From: Pontiella sulfatireligans | Lineage (GTDB): Bacteria > Verrucomicrobiota > Kiritimatiellia > Kiritimatiellales > Pontiellaceae | DNA length: 64,000 bases | Assembly: GCF_900890705.1 (NCBI RefSeq) | Contig: NZ_CAAHFH010000002.1 | Location: 806,001-870,000 of the forward strand | Reading direction: 5' to 3' | Shown: one piece after another, positions 25,447-34,336 of the stretch | How the letters are laid out: each line of letters starts with the position of its first letter | Position numbering within the stretch: the first letter of the stretch is position 1 | Notes under the pieces: model-generated | Told to the model about the DNA's origin: nothing | The model's input: only the letters and a program-made list of their open reading frames with translations | Databases searched by the model: none | Program-made: the position numbers and the translations under genes

Positions 25447-25870
25447 CCGCGGGGCCATTCGCTTTCGCTGGTTGCCATTTCTTCGCGCCGATGGAACAGC
25501 GTTTCCGAAATAATGGATGTCTGTTTTTTGCATTTTACGCACAGATAAAGCCCGTGGCCCATTAATGAGCCTCATCACGGAAGTGCGACCTGACCGGCTT
25601 CGTGAGTCTGGTTGGAAATGATCCGTTTCTTCCGAAGGAAAAATGAGAGCTCTATGCCGGGGGGCGGAATGTAGATTGGGTGCTCTTCGCTTCCAATCAC
25701 CTGCGGTATGGGGCTTGTCCTCGGGGGCTGCGGCGAAGAAGCCATCCGAAGTTCCGGCATTGCCATTTAGGCACCTCAATCGTGATCCGCCCGAATGGAT
25801 TCGGGCTGCTGTCTGCCCACAAGCTCTTGCGGCGGTTTAATCCTTTCCCCCGACGCGTCAGGCCTTTACT
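25447..25870. other. Gap with no recognisable content
   Basis: These 424 bases have short open frames in several phases but none with a ribosome-binding site or a recognisable family. I saw no terminator hairpin and no obvious repeat shared with the rest of the window. Confidence 0.35.
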
Positions 25871-27001
25871 ATGCGAACGAATATGAGGATCGGTTTTTCA
25901 ACGTTTGTACTGGAGGGGGGCAAGTCGGGGCTATCGGCCTACATCTGCAACCTGCTCCGCGCATTGCAGCTTGAAGACACCCAAAACAACTACGACCTGC
26001 TGATGGCGCGCGACGAGGCGGAGCTCGTTCCGCTCACGAACCCCCGCTTCAAAAAGCGCCTCTCCCCCCCTTTCATCAACCGGCCGGTCGTCAATTTGGC
26101 CTGGCACAATGCGGGGTTGCCGCAAACGAAGTATGACCTGCTGCACATTCCGAGCTACCGCCGCATTCCGTTGCTTAAGCGGACCAAGGTGGTGGCCACG
26201 GTGCACGATCTGGCGGCGTTTTCGGTGGATGCAAAATATGACCGCGCACGCATGCTCTTCAACCGCAAGTTCGCGCCGGCGATGATCCGGCGCGCCGACC
26301 ATGTGATTGCCGTGAGCGAGCACACCAAGAACGACATCGTCCGCTTTACGGGCTATCCCGAAGATAAGATCACCGTGATCTATTCCGGCATCGACCACGA
26401 CCTGTTCCATCCGGCTCCGGCCGAGGAAGCGCGGCGCACGCTGGCCGAGCTCCACGGGCTGGAAAAACCGTTTTTCGTTTATGTTTCGCGACTGGAGCAT
26501 CCGGCCAAAAACCACGTACGGCTGATTGAGGCGTTCGAGCGGTTCAAGCTGGAAAGCGACAGCGCGCACCAGCTGGTGCTCGCCGGCGCGGACTGGAGCG
26601 GCGCAGACCTTATCCGCGCCCGGGCGGCGCAAAGCCCGGTGAACAGCGACATCGTCTTTCTGGGCTTCGTACCCGGCGACTCGCTTCCCCTGCTTTACAG
26701 CGGGTGCGACCTGATGGTCTTCCCCTCGCTGTTCGAGGGCTTCGGCTTTCCCGTTTTAGAGGCGCTGGCCTGCGGCGCACCGGTGGCCTGCTCGAATACA
26801 TCGGCCATGAAGGAGATTGCCGGAGGCGCAGCCCAGACCTTCAATCCGTACAGCACGGATGAAATCTTCGCGTGCATGGAAAACTCCGTTTCCAAGGGGG
26901 TGAATGCCGAAACCCGGGCGCACGGCATGGAACATGCTTTCACCTTCGACTGGCAGACGGCTGCACGTCGTGTTATGGGAGTCTACGAGTCGTTGGCATA
27001 G
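25871..27001 (+). CDS. Glycosyltransferase family 4 (GT-B)
   Basis: 376 aa with the two-Rossmann GT-B layout. The N-terminal half has GKSGLSAYICNLLRAL (acceptor-side glycine loop) and VVATVHDLAAF. The linker region has IAVSEHTKNDIVRFTGYP and VIYSGIDHDLF. The donor domain has FVYVSRLEHPAKNHVRLIEAF and the nucleotide-sugar signature PSLFEGFGFPVLEALACGAP (E-x7-E), followed by TSAMKEIAGGAA. GT4 enzymes add sugars from NDP- or GDP-donors to lipid-linked acceptors at the cytoplasmic face. Donor and linkage cannot be told. It starts the glycan-related region and lies four bases upstream of a sensor kinase, so the two are probably co-transcribed. No strong Shine-Dalgarno is seen. Confidence 0.9.
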   Translation: MRTNMRIGFSTFVLEGGKSGLSAYICNLLRALQLEDTQNNYDLLMARDEAELVPLTNPRFKKRLSPPFINRPVVNLAWHNAGLPQTKYDLLHIPSYRRIPLLKRTKVVATVHDLAAFSVDAKYDRARMLFNRKFAPAMIRRADHVIAVSEHTKNDIVRFTGYPEDKITVIYSGIDHDLFHPAPAEEARRTLAELHGLEKPFFVYVSRLEHPAKNHVRLIEAFERFKLESDSAHQLVLAGADWSGADLIRARAAQSPVNSDIVFLGFVPGDSLPLLYSGCDLMVFPSLFEGFGFPVLEALACGAPVACSNTSAMKEIAGGAAQTFNPYSTDEIFACMENSVSKGVNAETRAHGMEHAFTFDWQTAARRVMGVYESLA

Positions 27002-27005
27002 TTGG

Positions 27006-30000
27006 ATGAAGACCGCAACCAAAACCATTTTAGCGTTGACCACAACGGCCGTTCTGGCCGCTGCGGGGGCATTGCGCCTGCTTAACACGCACGAAAGCCG
27101 ACCGCTCGATCTTTCCCCGGCAGAACGGCTGTGGCTGAGCGAGCGCACCGAGCCCATCCGTGTGGCCCCCCTGCCGGATTCGCCGCCGCTCGACTTTATC
27201 GATGATGCCGGCCAGCATCAGGGATTAACCGCAGACTACCTGCAGCTGATCGAAGAGCATCTTGGCCTTCAATTCGAAATGGTTCCGTGCGAAAACTGGA
27301 AGCAAATCGTCGAGAAGCTGGAAAACCGCGAAATCGATGTGGTGGGCTCCATCCAAAACACGATGGAGCGCCGCAAATTTCTGCGTTTCACCGAGCCGTA
27401 CCTCCGCATCCGCAATGTCATCATCACCCGCAAAGGCTGGCGGGGATCCTACACGCTCGACAACATGGGCGGGCTCGAGATTGCCATTGTCGATGGCTCG
27501 GCCACCTATGACTATGTGCGGAAGATGCATCCGGAATACAACATTGTTCCCGTGGACAATGCGGTGGCCGGCTTCCGCATGGTTTCGCTGGTGCAGGCCG
27601 ATGCCATGGTGGCCGACTTTGGCGTGGCCTCGCACTACATCGACGCTCTGGGCATCGTGAATCTGCGCATCGCCGGCGACATCGAATACCCGTGGGAGCT
27701 GTGCTTTGCCTCCCGCAAAGACTGGCCGATGCTTAACTCGATTCTGAACAAGGCGCTCGCCAATATTTCCTCGGCGCAACGCAAGGCCATCAAGCGGGAG
27801 TGGATCACGCTCGACAACGCCATTCCCGTGTCGCGCGAACTCTACTTCCAGATCATCGGCGGCATTCTGCTGTTCACGCTGCTGGCGATCGGGTCGGTCA
27901 TGTTCTGGAACCGCACTCTGCGCAAACAGGTGACCCACCGCACGCACGAGCTCGGACGCGTCCGCGAGCGGCATGAACAGGCCGCCCAAGCGCTGGGCGA
28001 AAGCGAAGAGCGCTTCCGCGTACTGGTGGAGTCTTCGAGCGATATGATCTGGGAAACCGACCAGTACGGCAACTACACCTATGTCAGCCCGCGCGTGCAC
28101 AGCATTCTCGGCTACGAACCCGAACAGCTCCTTGGCCAAAGCTCCCTCTCGCTGATGGTTCCGGTCGATGCGGCCAAAAACCTGCAGACGCTGCGCGAGG
28201 CCACGGCCAACACCATTATCGACTGCGACACCCATACCTACAACCACAAAGACGGACGCAAGGTGATGCTCGAAAGCAGCGGCATGGCCTTTGCGGACAA
28301 CACCGGCATACTGGCCGGCTTCCGTGGCGTTTCGCGCGATATCACCGACCGCGTTACGTCCGAGGCGGCTCTGAAGGCCAGCGAAGAACGCTTCCGCAAC
28401 TTGGTGGAAACCACCTCCGACTGGATCTGGGAGGTCGACCGGGACGGGCGCTTCATCTATGCCAGTCCGCAGGTGGTCGACATCCTAGGCTATTCCCCCA
28501 AAGAGCTTATCGGCAAACGGCTGATGGACCTGATGCCCGAAAAGGAAGCCGACCTCGCTGAAACCATCTACAGGGAAGCCGTCCAGCAAGGCGCTGCGAT
28601 CGATTCCAAGGTGAACCACAACCTCCACAAGGATGGACGCGTGGTGGTGCTCGAAACCAGCGCCGTGCCGTTCTACGACGAGGATTGGAACATTACCGGC
28701 TACCGGGGCATCGGCCGCGACATCACCGACCGCACGGCCGCCGAAAAGCAGCTTGAATTTGAGCGAAGCCTGTTCCACTCGTTCATGGAGCACGCCCCCG
28801 ACCTGATCTACTTTAAGAACGATGCCGGGCGCTTCATCGAGGTCAACGCCGCCAAGGCCAACGAAGTCCGCCTCCCGCCGGAGGAGTTGATTGGGAAATC
28901 CGATTTCGACTTCTACCCCCGCGAGCAGGCGCAGCAGATGTACGACGAAGAGCAGGAGATCATGCGCTCCGAACGGGCGCTTCAAAAAGAAGAGTTTGCC
29001 ACGACCCCGGACGGCGACCGGTGGTATCTCACCACCAAGGTGCCGCGCTACGACGAGCAAGGCAAAGTGGTCGGCACGTTCGGCACCTCGTGGAACATCA
29101 CCCACCGCAAGATCGCCGAGGAAGAGCTCCGCCAGCTGCGCGCCATGCTCAGCAACATCATCGACTCGATGCCCTCGATCCTCGTCGGGGTGGATCTCAA
29201 CGGCCGCGTAACGCAATGGAACCGCAAGGCGGAGCATGCCACCCGCACCATGCAGCAGGATGCCGTCGGCAAGCCCCTGAACGAAGCCTTCCCGCGCTTG
29301 GCCAAGGAGATGGTCAAGGTGGAGCGGGCCATCCGCGAGCGCACCTCCCAAAAAGAGGAGCGCATTCCGGTGCACGAAGACGGCCGGCGGCGCTACAACG
29401 ACATTACGGTATACCCGCTGCTCGACAACGACACCGAAGGCGCGGTGATCCGCATCGACGATGTGACCGACCGGGTTCTGATCGAAGACAGCATCCGGAA
29501 TATTGTGGAAGGGGTATCCTCGGTCGGCCGCCGGTTTTTTGCCTCGATGGTGAACCAGCTGGCCAAGGTGCTCGACGCGGACTTCACCTATATCAGCGAA
29601 TTCAGCGACGACACCCGCAGCACCATGCGCACCATTTCGGCCTCGAACCGGGGCATCATCGCCGACAACTTCGACTACGTCCTGAAGGGCACCCCCTGCG
29701 AAGAGGTGCTGCAGGGCGACAAGTGGCTCTTCCGCGAAAGCGTGCAGGGCCAGCTCCCCAAAACCGCGCGCCTGCAATCGCTGGGAATCGAGCACTACAT
29801 TGGCATTCCGCTGGTGGACTCGGAGGGCCATCCCCTCGGCGTTATGGCGGCGATGTACCGGAAACCGGTCGAACAGCTCGAATTCGCCACCTCCGTGATG
29901 CAGGTTTTCGCCGGACGCACCGCAGCGGAACTGGAGCGCCTGCAGGCGACCAAAGAGCTGCTCACGCTGCGCAACCTGCTCAGCAACATCATCAACTCCA

Positions 30001-31142
30001 TGCCATCGATTCTCGTAGGCGTTGATATGGAGGGCCGCGTGATGCAATGGAACCGCGAAGCCGAACGCGTGACCGGAATCCATGCCGACCGGGCCCATGG
30101 CCAAAAGCTGGACGCAGTGTTCCCCAATGTAGGAAAAGAGATGGAGCAGCTGCTCTCCGCCATCGAAAGCCGCGGCACGCACCAGCACGACGAACGCGTC
30201 CCCTGCACCATTGGAGGCGAAAACCGGGTGATCGACATCACCGTCTATCCGATTACGGCCGACGGAGCGGAGGGCGCCGTGATCCGCATGGATGATGTGA
30301 CCGACCGCGTCCGCATCGAGGAAATGATGGTGCAGTCGGAAAAGATGATGTCGGTCGGTGGACTGGCCGCCGGCATGGCCCACGAAATCAACAATCCGCT
30401 GGCGGGCATTTTGCAGAACCTGCAGGTGATGCACAACCGGTTCACGCAGGCCACGAAGCGCAACACGTCGGCTGCGGAAGCGGCAGGCACCTCGCTCGAA
30501 GCCATCCAAGCCTTCATGCAGGAGCGCGGCCTGCTCGCGATGATGGATACGGTTATCGAGGCCGGCCGGCGCGCCTCTAAGATTGTCGACAACATGCTCA
30601 GCTTCAGCCGCAAGGATGAGGCGCATTACGAACAGAACAACCTGGAAGAGATCCTGGAACGCAGCGTGGAGCTGGCCTCGAACGACTATAACCTGAAAAA
30701 GCGGTTCGACTTCCGCCATCTCCGGATCGACCGCGAATACGACCCCGCGCTGGAGCCCATCCCCTGCGAAAGCAACCAAATCCAGCAGGTCATCATGAAC
30801 CTGCTGTCCAACAGCGCCCAAGCCATGGCCGAAGAAACGCCCTCCGCCAAGGAGCCTCGGATTACCCTGCGCCTGCGCAAAGGGGCGAAAGCGGCCGTCA
30901 TCGAAGTGGAAGACAACGGCCCGGGCATGGATGCGGAAACACGGAAGAGAGCCTTCGAGCCCTTTTTCACTACGAAGGAGGTCGGGCATGGAACCGGCCT
31001 AGGACTCTCCGTTTCGTACTTTATTGTAACCGAAAACCACGGTGGCACGATGCGGGTTGACTCCGCTCCGGGCAAAGGTGCGCGCTTCATCATACGGCTT
31101 CCGAGTGTGCACCAGCAAACCCGCTGGGGGCTGCGCCTTTAG
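27006..31142 (+). CDS. Multi-PAS sensor histidine kinase with periplasmic SBP3 domain
   Basis: 1378 aa from ATG 27006. An N-terminal helix (residues about 8-25) precedes a periplasmic solute-binding family 3 domain (about 40-270, PLPDSPPLDFIDDAGQHQGL ... DVVGSIQNTMERR ... FTEPYL). A second helix follows at about 278-301. The cytoplasmic part has PAS domains starting near 334, 460, 583, 710 and 987, with a GAF domain (about 825-985) between the fourth and fifth. The HisKA helix has phospho-His1126 in AAGMAHEINNPLAG. The HATPase domain has N-box MNLLSNSAQAM, DNGPGMD and GTGLGLS. It should sense an amino-acid-like or sugar ligand by the periplasmic domain plus internal cues and phosphorylate the two receivers encoded downstream. 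Upstream longer starts lie within the glycosyltransferase and lack a signal anchor. Confidence 0.92.
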   Translation: MKTATKTILALTTTAVLAAAGALRLLNTHESRPLDLSPAERLWLSERTEPIRVAPLPDSPPLDFIDDAGQHQGLTADYLQLIEEHLGLQFEMVPCENWKQIVEKLENREIDVVGSIQNTMERRKFLRFTEPYLRIRNVIITRKGWRGSYTLDNMGGLEIAIVDGSATYDYVRKMHPEYNIVPVDNAVAGFRMVSLVQADAMVADFGVASHYIDALGIVNLRIAGDIEYPWELCFASRKDWPMLNSILNKALANISSAQRKAIKREWITLDNAIPVSRELYFQIIGGILLFTLLAIGSVMFWNRTLRKQVTHRTHELGRVRERHEQAAQALGESEERFRVLVESSSDMIWETDQYGNYTYVSPRVHSILGYEPEQLLGQSSLSLMVPVDAAKNLQTLREATANTIIDCDTHTYNHKDGRKVMLESSGMAFADNTGILAGFRGVSRDITDRVTSEAALKASEERFRNLVETTSDWIWEVDRDGRFIYASPQVVDILGYSPKELIGKRLMDLMPEKEADLAETIYREAVQQGAAIDSKVNHNLHKDGRVVVLETSAVPFYDEDWNITGYRGIGRDITDRTAAEKQLEFERSLFHSFMEHAPDLIYFKNDAGRFIEVNAAKANEVRLPPEELIGKSDFDFYPREQAQQMYDEEQEIMRSERALQKEEFATTPDGDRWYLTTKVPRYDEQGKVVGTFGTSWNITHRKIAEEELRQLRAMLSNIIDSMPSILVGVDLNGRVTQWNRKAEHATRTMQQDAVGKPLNEAFPRLAKEMVKVERAIRERTSQKEERIPVHEDGRRRYNDITVYPLLDNDTEGAVIRIDDVTDRVLIEDSIRNIVEGVSSVGRRFFASMVNQLAKVLDADFTYISEFSDDTRSTMRTISASNRGIIADNFDYVLKGTPCEEVLQGDKWLFRESVQGQLPKTARLQSLGIEHYIGIPLVDSEGHPLGVMAAMYRKPVEQLEFATSVMQVFAGRTAAELERLQATKELLTLRNLLSNIINSMPSILVGVDMEGRVMQWNREAERVTGIHADRAHGQKLDAVFPNVGKEMEQLLSAIESRGTHQHDERVPCTIGGENRVIDITVYPITADGAEGAVIRMDDVTDRVRIEEMMVQSEKMMSVGGLAAGMAHEINNPLAGILQNLQVMHNRFTQATKRNTSAAEAAGTSLEAIQAFMQERGLLAMMDTVIEAGRRASKIVDNMLSFSRKDEAHYEQNNLEEILERSVELASNDYNLKKRFDFRHLRIDREYDPALEPIPCESNQIQQVIMNLLSNSAQAMAEETPSAKEPRITLRLRKGAKAAVIEVEDNGPGMDAETRKRAFEPFFTTKEVGHGTGLGLSVSYFIVTENHGGTMRVDSAPGKGARFIIRLPSVHQQTRWGLRL

Positions 31143-31195
31143 CGGGCGGTCGGCAAATGGTCTGCAAATGGCTTGGTTATAAGCTTGTGGGGTTG

Positions 31196-31215
31196 TTTTA
31201 TACTCCAGTATAAAA
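31196..31215 (+). promoter_or_regulatory. Perfect AT-rich palindrome before the receiver genes
   Basis: TTTTATACTCCAGTATAAAA is a perfect 9-base inverted repeat around CC, located 26 bases upstream of ATG 31241 and 54 bases after the kinase stop. It resembles an operator. It also embeds TATACT, so it could overlap a -10 box for the response-regulator genes. Confidence 0.5.
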
Positions 31216-31240
31216 CGACATGTTACACAAGGAACGGCAA

Positions 31241-31642
31241 ATGATTGACTATTCTACTATCCATGTGCTGGTGATCGATGACGAACCGGCCATCTGCATG
31301 AGCTTAACGGCCTTTCTCGAGGACTACGGCTTCAAAGCATCCTCGGCTGAAAGCGCTGAAGAGGCGCTCGATCTAATGAAAAACAACGTATACAACATTT
31401 GCATCGTCGATCTGCGCCTGCCCGGCATGAGCGGTGAAGATCTGATTGTGTGCGCCCGAGAACGCTATCCCGCGCAGCGCCACATCATCTACACCGGCTC
31501 TATTTCATACAACCTTTCTGAAAAACTGCAGGAACTGGGCATGCGCCCCGAGCATGTTTTCCATAAGCCTGTGCGTGTCCTTTCCCTGCTCGTGAAATGC
31601 ATCAAAGAACAGGTCGCCCAGGCCCGGGAAAATGAAGACTAA
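31241..31642 (+). CDS. Single-domain response regulator
   Basis: 133 aa from ATG 31241, with an AAGGAA ribosome-binding site; a longer frame begins at 31220. It is a stand-alone receiver domain. The acidic pair is Asp13-Asp14 in VIDDEPAI, the phosphoacceptor is Asp57 in IVDLRLPGMSG, Thr is in IIYTGSI, and the conserved Lys is in FHKPVRV. It has no output domain, so it probably acts as a CheY-like protein or phosphate sink for the preceding multi-PAS kinase. The end of the gene overlaps the next receiver gene by 11 bases, indicating co-translation. Confidence 0.9.
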   Translation: MIDYSTIHVLVIDDEPAICMSLTAFLEDYGFKASSAESAEEALDLMKNNVYNICIVDLRLPGMSGEDLIVCARERYPAQRHIIYTGSISYNLSEKLQELGMRPEHVFHKPVRVLSLLVKCIKEQVAQARENED

Positions 31643-32249
31643 GGCCAAAACCAAAATACTGGTAATCGACGACGACACCGCCGTCCGCGAGAGCTTTTGC
31701 TTCTACCTGGAGGATTTGGAATACGCCGTGGTTCAAGCCACAAACGGCCGTGAAGGGTTGAAGTTGTTCGAAAAAGCCGCCCCCGATATTGTGATGGTGG
31801 ATCTGCGCATGCCGGACATGGACGGGCACCAAGTCCTTGAAAAACTCTCGCAGACGGTTCCCGACATGCCGTTGATCGTCGTTTCCGGAACGGGACGAAT
31901 CAGCGACACGGTCAAGGCGCTGCACAATGGCGCATGGGACTACATTCTTAAGCCCGTCAACGATCTATCCATCCTAAGCCACTCCATAGAAAAAGCCTTG
32001 GAGCGGGCGCGGCTGCTTCACGAAAACCGCGATCACCAACAGCAGCTTGAGCAAGAAGTGGAGCGGCGCACCCGGGAGCTTACCGAAAAGATCGAGGAAA
32101 TGACCCGCTTCAACCGCATGGCCGCCGGCCGGGAGCATCGGATCATTGAGCTCAAGCGGCAAATCAACGCGTTGCTGGGCGAACTGGGCCGACCGGCCAA
32201 ATACCAGTCGCCCGACATGATTGAAGAAGACCAAAACTCCGTCGATTGA
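31632..32249 (+). CDS. Response regulator with C-terminal coiled coil
   Basis: 205 aa. Receiver domain at residues 1-125: VIDDD, phosphoacceptor Asp57 in VMVDLRMPDMDG, VVSGTG, and LKPVND with the conserved lysine. Residues about 130-185 form a charged coiled coil (HENRDHQQQLEQEVERRTRE ... ELKRQINALLGELGR). This type of tail is common in receivers placed next to PAS kinases. No DNA-binding or enzymatic output is present. The coiled coil may mediate dimerisation or docking to the kinase. It overlaps the upstream receiver gene and is closely followed by a glycosyltransferase, linking the signalling genes to glycan synthesis. Confidence 0.9.
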   Translation: MKTKAKTKILVIDDDTAVRESFCFYLEDLEYAVVQATNGREGLKLFEKAAPDIVMVDLRMPDMDGHQVLEKLSQTVPDMPLIVVSGTGRISDTVKALHNGAWDYILKPVNDLSILSHSIEKALERARLLHENRDHQQQLEQEVERRTRELTEKIEEMTRFNRMAAGREHRIIELKRQINALLGELGRPAKYQSPDMIEEDQNSVD

Positions 32250-32256
32250 GTCTTCC

Positions 32257-33081
32257 ATGCCTTCCGCCGTCGCCATCATCATGCGCTCCAAAAACGAAAT
32301 GCCGCATGTGCGCCGGGCGCTGGCCATGCTCACGCAGCAAACCTTTCGCGAATTCAAACTGTACGCCATCGACTCTGGTTCGACCGACGGCACACTGGAA
32401 TCCTTGCGCAAACATGGCGTGGATGTCGTTCAAATCACACCGGAGGAATACGTCCCGGGCCGGGTGCTCAACGATGCTATTGCAAGGGCCAAGCACCAGA
32501 TCATCGTACTGCTCAATGCCGATGCGGTTCCCCTCTCCCACGACTGGCTGGAAAAACTGCTGCTCCCGATCACTGAAAACCGCGCCGATGCCGCCTTCAG
32601 CAAACAAATCGCGCGTCCGGATGCACATTTCATTGTGGCGTACGACTACGAGCGCGCCTACAACTCGAACAAGGCCGACCCTTGCTTCTTTTCCGCTGTT
32701 GCTTGCGCCTTCAGGCGCGAGCTGTGGGAAATGGTCCGCTTTCGGGAGCACGGCTATGCCGAAGACGCGGCTTGGGCGGCCGAGTGCGCAACCGGAGGTG
32801 CTCGACTCCAGCTAGCGGAGGACTCAACGGTTGAGCATTCGCATAACTACACGTTGACCGCACTCAGCCAAAAGCGATTAAGGCAAGCGCTTACATTTGA
32901 TCAAGCGCCCAGCGCGGGAAGGCAGACCTGGCGCTGCGTCCGCGAAATTGTGCGCGACCTGCTGCATGCCGGCGCCAAGCTTAAGCCCCACACCATTCCA
33001 TACAACATCGCCTACCGCATCACCATACACAGGGCCCTCCAGCGTGGCCTGAAAGAGCGTCGCAAAGAATCAGCCCGCTGA
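32257..33081 (+). CDS. Glycosyltransferase family 2
   Basis: GT-A-fold glycosyltransferase of about 274 aa. The N-terminal strand is VAIIMRSKNEMPHVRRAL, the donor-binding DSGSTDGT loop follows, and the DxD-like metal site lies in LLNADAVPLS. The distal segment FSAVACAFRRELWEMVRF and the EDAAWA motif complete a standard GT2 active site. I chose ATG 32257, seven bases after the preceding stop. The alternative is TTG 32221, inside the receiver gene, which adds 12 polar residues. Neither has a clear Shine-Dalgarno. The protein is soluble, so it probably acts on a membrane-linked acceptor at the cytoplasmic face. Its stop is convergent with the next gene, only two bases away. Confidence 0.9.
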   Translation: MPSAVAIIMRSKNEMPHVRRALAMLTQQTFREFKLYAIDSGSTDGTLESLRKHGVDVVQITPEEYVPGRVLNDAIARAKHQIIVLLNADAVPLSHDWLEKLLLPITENRADAAFSKQIARPDAHFIVAYDYERAYNSNKADPCFFSAVACAFRRELWEMVRFREHGYAEDAAWAAECATGGARLQLAEDSTVEHSHNYTLTALSQKRLRQALTFDQAPSAGRQTWRCVREIVRDLLHAGAKLKPHTIPYNIAYRITIHRALQRGLKERRKESAR

Positions 33082-33083
33082 TT

Positions 33084-34121
33084 TTATTGCGTGTTGAAAC
33101 GGCGGTGGTTAATCCGGTACTTGAATTCGAAAAGCTCTTTTGCAATCGAGCGGAAAAACTTGGACTGACAGGCCTTGAATATCATTTTTTCGCTGAGCGG
33201 GAATGCATATTCCTTGTTCGCTCTGAGTTCCTCAATTTCCGAAAAGTCCCCGCTCAGCAATGCATAGCGGTTGCAATTTTTGATCTTCCAGGAACGGGCT
33301 TCTTCCATCGGAAGATTGTATTTTTCCCCCACCATCAAGCCGAGATTGGACGCCCCGTTGACAAACTTATATTTTTTCTCGGCGGAGCATGAGTTCGAAT
33401 CCGATTCCAACAAGATCCGGTACAGCCCAAGCGCCTCATCCTGATAATAGAAGGAGCCATAGTTCACTAGCTCGCACCAGGTGGTAACATCGCCCATCGG
33501 GCATGTCTGGAACGCCTCTTTATTCTTCTCGAATATTTCTAGGACATCGGCGGTTTTCATGAATGCGGTGCTAGCGGCGATTGGATAGCGCCTCATGATC
33601 AAATCGTATATGAAATTTTCTCTGCTGGAACCGTCCAATAGCCCCGCTGTGTCTTCTTTATCGGCGTTGTTGATTCGTTTCCCAGAAGCTTCGTCAATCT
33701 TGTCATAATTTGAATGCACCAAAGAGACCGATGGATTTGCCTCCATGACATCAAACTGCTTCTGCAGCTTAAGCGGGTCGATCCATGCGTCATCGCCATC
33801 GCAAAGAGCCAGATATTTCCCACTACACGCCTTAGTTGTTTCAATGTAGTTGTACACGCCCTGCGACAAATAAGCATCTCGTCCATCTTCGGACTGCGAT
33901 CTCAGAATCAAGTTAATGCGGTCTGGGTATTTTTCCGCATACTTGATGCATATTTCACGGGTACCGTCTGTAGATTCATCCTCGCCAACGCATATTTCGT
34001 ACGGGAAGTTGGTTTCCTGGAAAAGAAGGCTGTCCAGGCACTCGCGAATATACGGTGCATGGTTGTACGTAATCAGGCAGACGCTGACCACAGAGTCATC
34101 TTGTCTCACATCAAACTTCAT
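33084..34121 (-). CDS. Glycosyltransferase family 2
   Basis: 345 aa from ATG 34121 (AAAGG nine bases upstream; a TTG lies at 34130). Typical GT2: SVCLITYNHAPYIRECLDSL, VGEDESTDGT (nucleotide loop), LALCDGDDAWIDPLKLQKQ with the DxD metal site, and HSNYDK. A CPMGDVTTWCELVNYGS segment in the distal half fits the acceptor loop. It resembles the 'glycosyltransferase 2' subgroup found in capsule and O-antigen loci. The gene is the last of a leftward run that includes two FemAB-like proteins and an ABC transporter, separated from them by a 215-base gap. Confidence 0.92.
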   Translation of the reverse strand: MKFDVRQDDSVVSVCLITYNHAPYIRECLDSLLFQETNFPYEICVGEDESTDGTREICIKYAEKYPDRINLILRSQSEDGRDAYLSQGVYNYIETTKACSGKYLALCDGDDAWIDPLKLQKQFDVMEANPSVSLVHSNYDKIDEASGKRINNADKEDTAGLLDGSSRENFIYDLIMRRYPIAASTAFMKTADVLEIFEKNKEAFQTCPMGDVTTWCELVNYGSFYYQDEALGLYRILLESDSNSCSAEKKYKFVNGASNLGLMVGEKYNLPMEEARSWKIKNCNRYALLSGDFSEIEELRANKEYAFPLSEKMIFKACQSKFFRSIAKELFEFKYRINHRRFNTQ

Positions 34122-34336
34122 TCTAGGCAACCTTTAAATCCATGAGGCGAAGTTTTCCTCGCCACGTCCAACACCCATTGATTCAGCTTCCCTTTAAAAA
34201 ATTAACCAACCCAGAAAAGATGCTTTGGGCACCTAAAATGTTGAGCATGTTCGGTGCCAACAAAAAGCGACGGGAATCGTGACACAGTATTCCTAGATAT
34301 AACAACCAATTTAGACGAACGAACCAACCACAGATG

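Noticed and set aside
28485..30989. 834-codon open frame antisense to the sensor kinase
   Set aside because: It is a by-product of GC-rich codon use in the kinase gene. The translation is low-complexity His/Gly/Asp-rich without domains.
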